A stretch of DNA of 7,143 nucleotides from Candidatus Berkelbacteria bacterium (GTDB lineage Bacteria; Patescibacteriota; UBA1384; JAHJRZ01), in assembly GCA_026397195.1 (NCBI GenBank), contig JAPLVI010000049.1, positions 1 through 7,143 on the forward strand. Direction: 5' to 3'. Below, in pieces: positions 6,841-7,143 of this stretch (positions are counted from its first letter, which is position 1; each line of letters opens with the position of its first letter). The translations under genes and the position numbers were made by a program. Under the pieces are notes generated by a model that made no database searches, was not told where the DNA came from, and saw nothing but the letters and a program-made list of their open reading frames with translations.

Positions 6841-6961
6841 CCCCAGCCTTTAGGCTGGGGATACAAGCCAGCCCGAAGTGAGCAAAGCGAACGGAGGGAA
6901 TTCGAACCCCTCCGAGGCGTCAGGCCGAGGATACCACGGCCTTTAGGCCGTGGTAGTTCAT
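6841..6961. repeat. GC-rich three-hairpin intergenic repeat, relative of the murG insert
   Basis: About 61% GC by hand count in AT-rich surroundings. Three stems lie in a row: CCCCAGCCT/AGGCTGGGG with a TT loop (6841-6860), CGGAGGG/CCCTCCG (6892-6898 with 6908-6914), and TACCACGGCCT/AGGCCGTGGTA with a TT loop (6932-6955). Bases 6864-6961 align with the murG insert (180-278); the first hairpin has no counterpart there. The repeat starts 22 bases before the mannosyltransferase start codon, so on the minus strand it may lie in that gene's leader. No transposase gene is near. The two outer hairpins share the centre GCCTTTAGGC. Confidence 0.85.
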
Positions 6962-6977
6962 AAATACTAATTCCTAA

Positions 6978-6993
6978 TACAATATTGTACAAT
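6978..6993. promoter_or_regulatory. Overlapping palindromes with -10-like boxes ahead of recJ
   Basis: TACAATATTGTA (6978-6989) is a perfect 12-bp palindrome and overlaps a second one, ATTGTACAAT (6984-6993). Each contains TACAAT, one mismatch from the TATAAT -10 box, at 6978-6983 and 6988-6993 on the plus strand and at 6984-6989 on the minus strand. This fits a divergent promoter for recJ and the mannosyltransferase, or an operator. No convincing -35 box at normal spacing is visible. Confidence 0.35.
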
Positions 6994-6998
6994 AAAAC

Positions 6999-7003
6999 AG
7001 GAG
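6999..7003 (+). promoter_or_regulatory. Possible ribosome binding site of recJ (AGGAG)
   Basis: AGGAG is a good Shine-Dalgarno core but ends 16 bases before the ATG at 7020, longer than usual. A weaker GCGAG (7010-7014) has 5 bases of spacing. An in-frame TAA at 7005-7007 rules out an earlier start. Confidence 0.35.
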
Positions 7004-7019
7004 ATAAAAGCGAGAAAAT

Positions 7020-7143
7020 ATGAAAAAATGGGTTGTTGTTAAAAGAAAATCAGCTGATATTATTGAGCAGCTTCTTTTGAATCGGGGAATTGACCCTAAA
7101 AATAAAGAGAAATTTTTTAATCCTTCATTTGAAGACGATCTTC
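7020..7143 (+). CDS. recJ: RecJ-type single-stranded-DNA exonuclease (N-terminus, partial)
   Basis: The first 41 codons run off the window. The visible part, MKKWVVVKRKSADIIEQLLLNRGI followed by FFNPSFEDDL, matches the usual RecJ N-terminus as I know it: MKKW, then a helix ending in NRGI, then FFNP-x-(Y/F)-E-x-DL before the first DHH motif. RecJ degrades single-stranded DNA 5' to 3' in recombination and repair. The DHH and DHHA1 catalytic motifs lie beyond the window, so activity cannot be judged. It is transcribed away from the mannosyltransferase, with about 200 bases of repeat and promoter sequence between them. Confidence 0.8.
   Translation, partial: MKKWVVVKRKSADIIEQLLLNRGIDPKNKEKFFNPSFEDDL

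Noticed and set aside
6892..6914. A tRNA gene in the intergenic repeat
   Set aside because: Only the T-arm shape is present. No D-arm, anticodon arm or pairing acceptor stem is found in the flanking bases on either strand.
6751..6963. A 70-codon plus-strand reading frame across the mannosyltransferase start and the repeat
   Set aside because: It is antisense to the mannosyltransferase N-terminus and then translated repeat (SEQSER..., RPLGRG). It has no ribosome site or family resemblance.

Overview
The window is about 7.1 kb of compact, AT-rich bacterial DNA. It looks like a Candidate Phyla Radiation (Patescibacteria) genome. This is an inference from short, tightly packed genes, stop/start overlaps of the ATGA type without clear Shine-Dalgarno sequences, an LCP protein carrying the LLLGNGG...HPGG motif typical of that group as I know it, and diverged but complete mur genes. 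TGA must act as a stop at the ends of the murG, murC and LCP genes. This argues against code 25 (Gracilibacteria/Absconditabacteria) and for code 11.

Region 1 (1-5340, plus strand) is one apparent operon: the possible last codons of an upstream gene, then murG, murC, a LytR-CpsA-Psr (LCP) protein, murB and ftsQ. MurB and MurC make and extend UDP-MurNAc in the cytoplasm, MurG makes lipid II at the inner membrane face, FtsQ is the divisome scaffold, and the LCP protein probably attaches a glycopolymer to the new wall. Wall synthesis, decoration and division are therefore linked in one transcript.

Region 2 (5341-5435) is a short gap between convergent genes. It is filled by an imperfect palindrome built from 8-bp units (NNAAGAAC and its complement), followed by two TAAGTCGT-like octamers running almost to the stop of the next gene. 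Region 3 (5436-6818, minus strand) is a complete GT39 protein O-mannosyltransferase. Region 4 (6819-7019) separates it from a divergent gene and carries a GC-rich repeat with three hairpins, then a candidate promoter/palindrome. Region 5 (7020 to the window end, plus strand) is the first 41 codons of a RecJ-type exonuclease.

The most notable finding is that murG carries a GC-rich, in-frame insertion of about 108 bp (171-278, 36 codons). It is a diverged relative of the intergenic repeat at 6841-6961. Removing it restores normal MurG length and an ungapped match to my recollection of the E. coli MurG sequence. The two copies share a 30-bp core at 28/30 identity, and their terminal hairpin differs by two compensatory base-pair changes. 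This resembles the Rickettsia palindromic elements, which also insert in frame into essential genes, but it lies in a very different lineage. No transposase is in the window.
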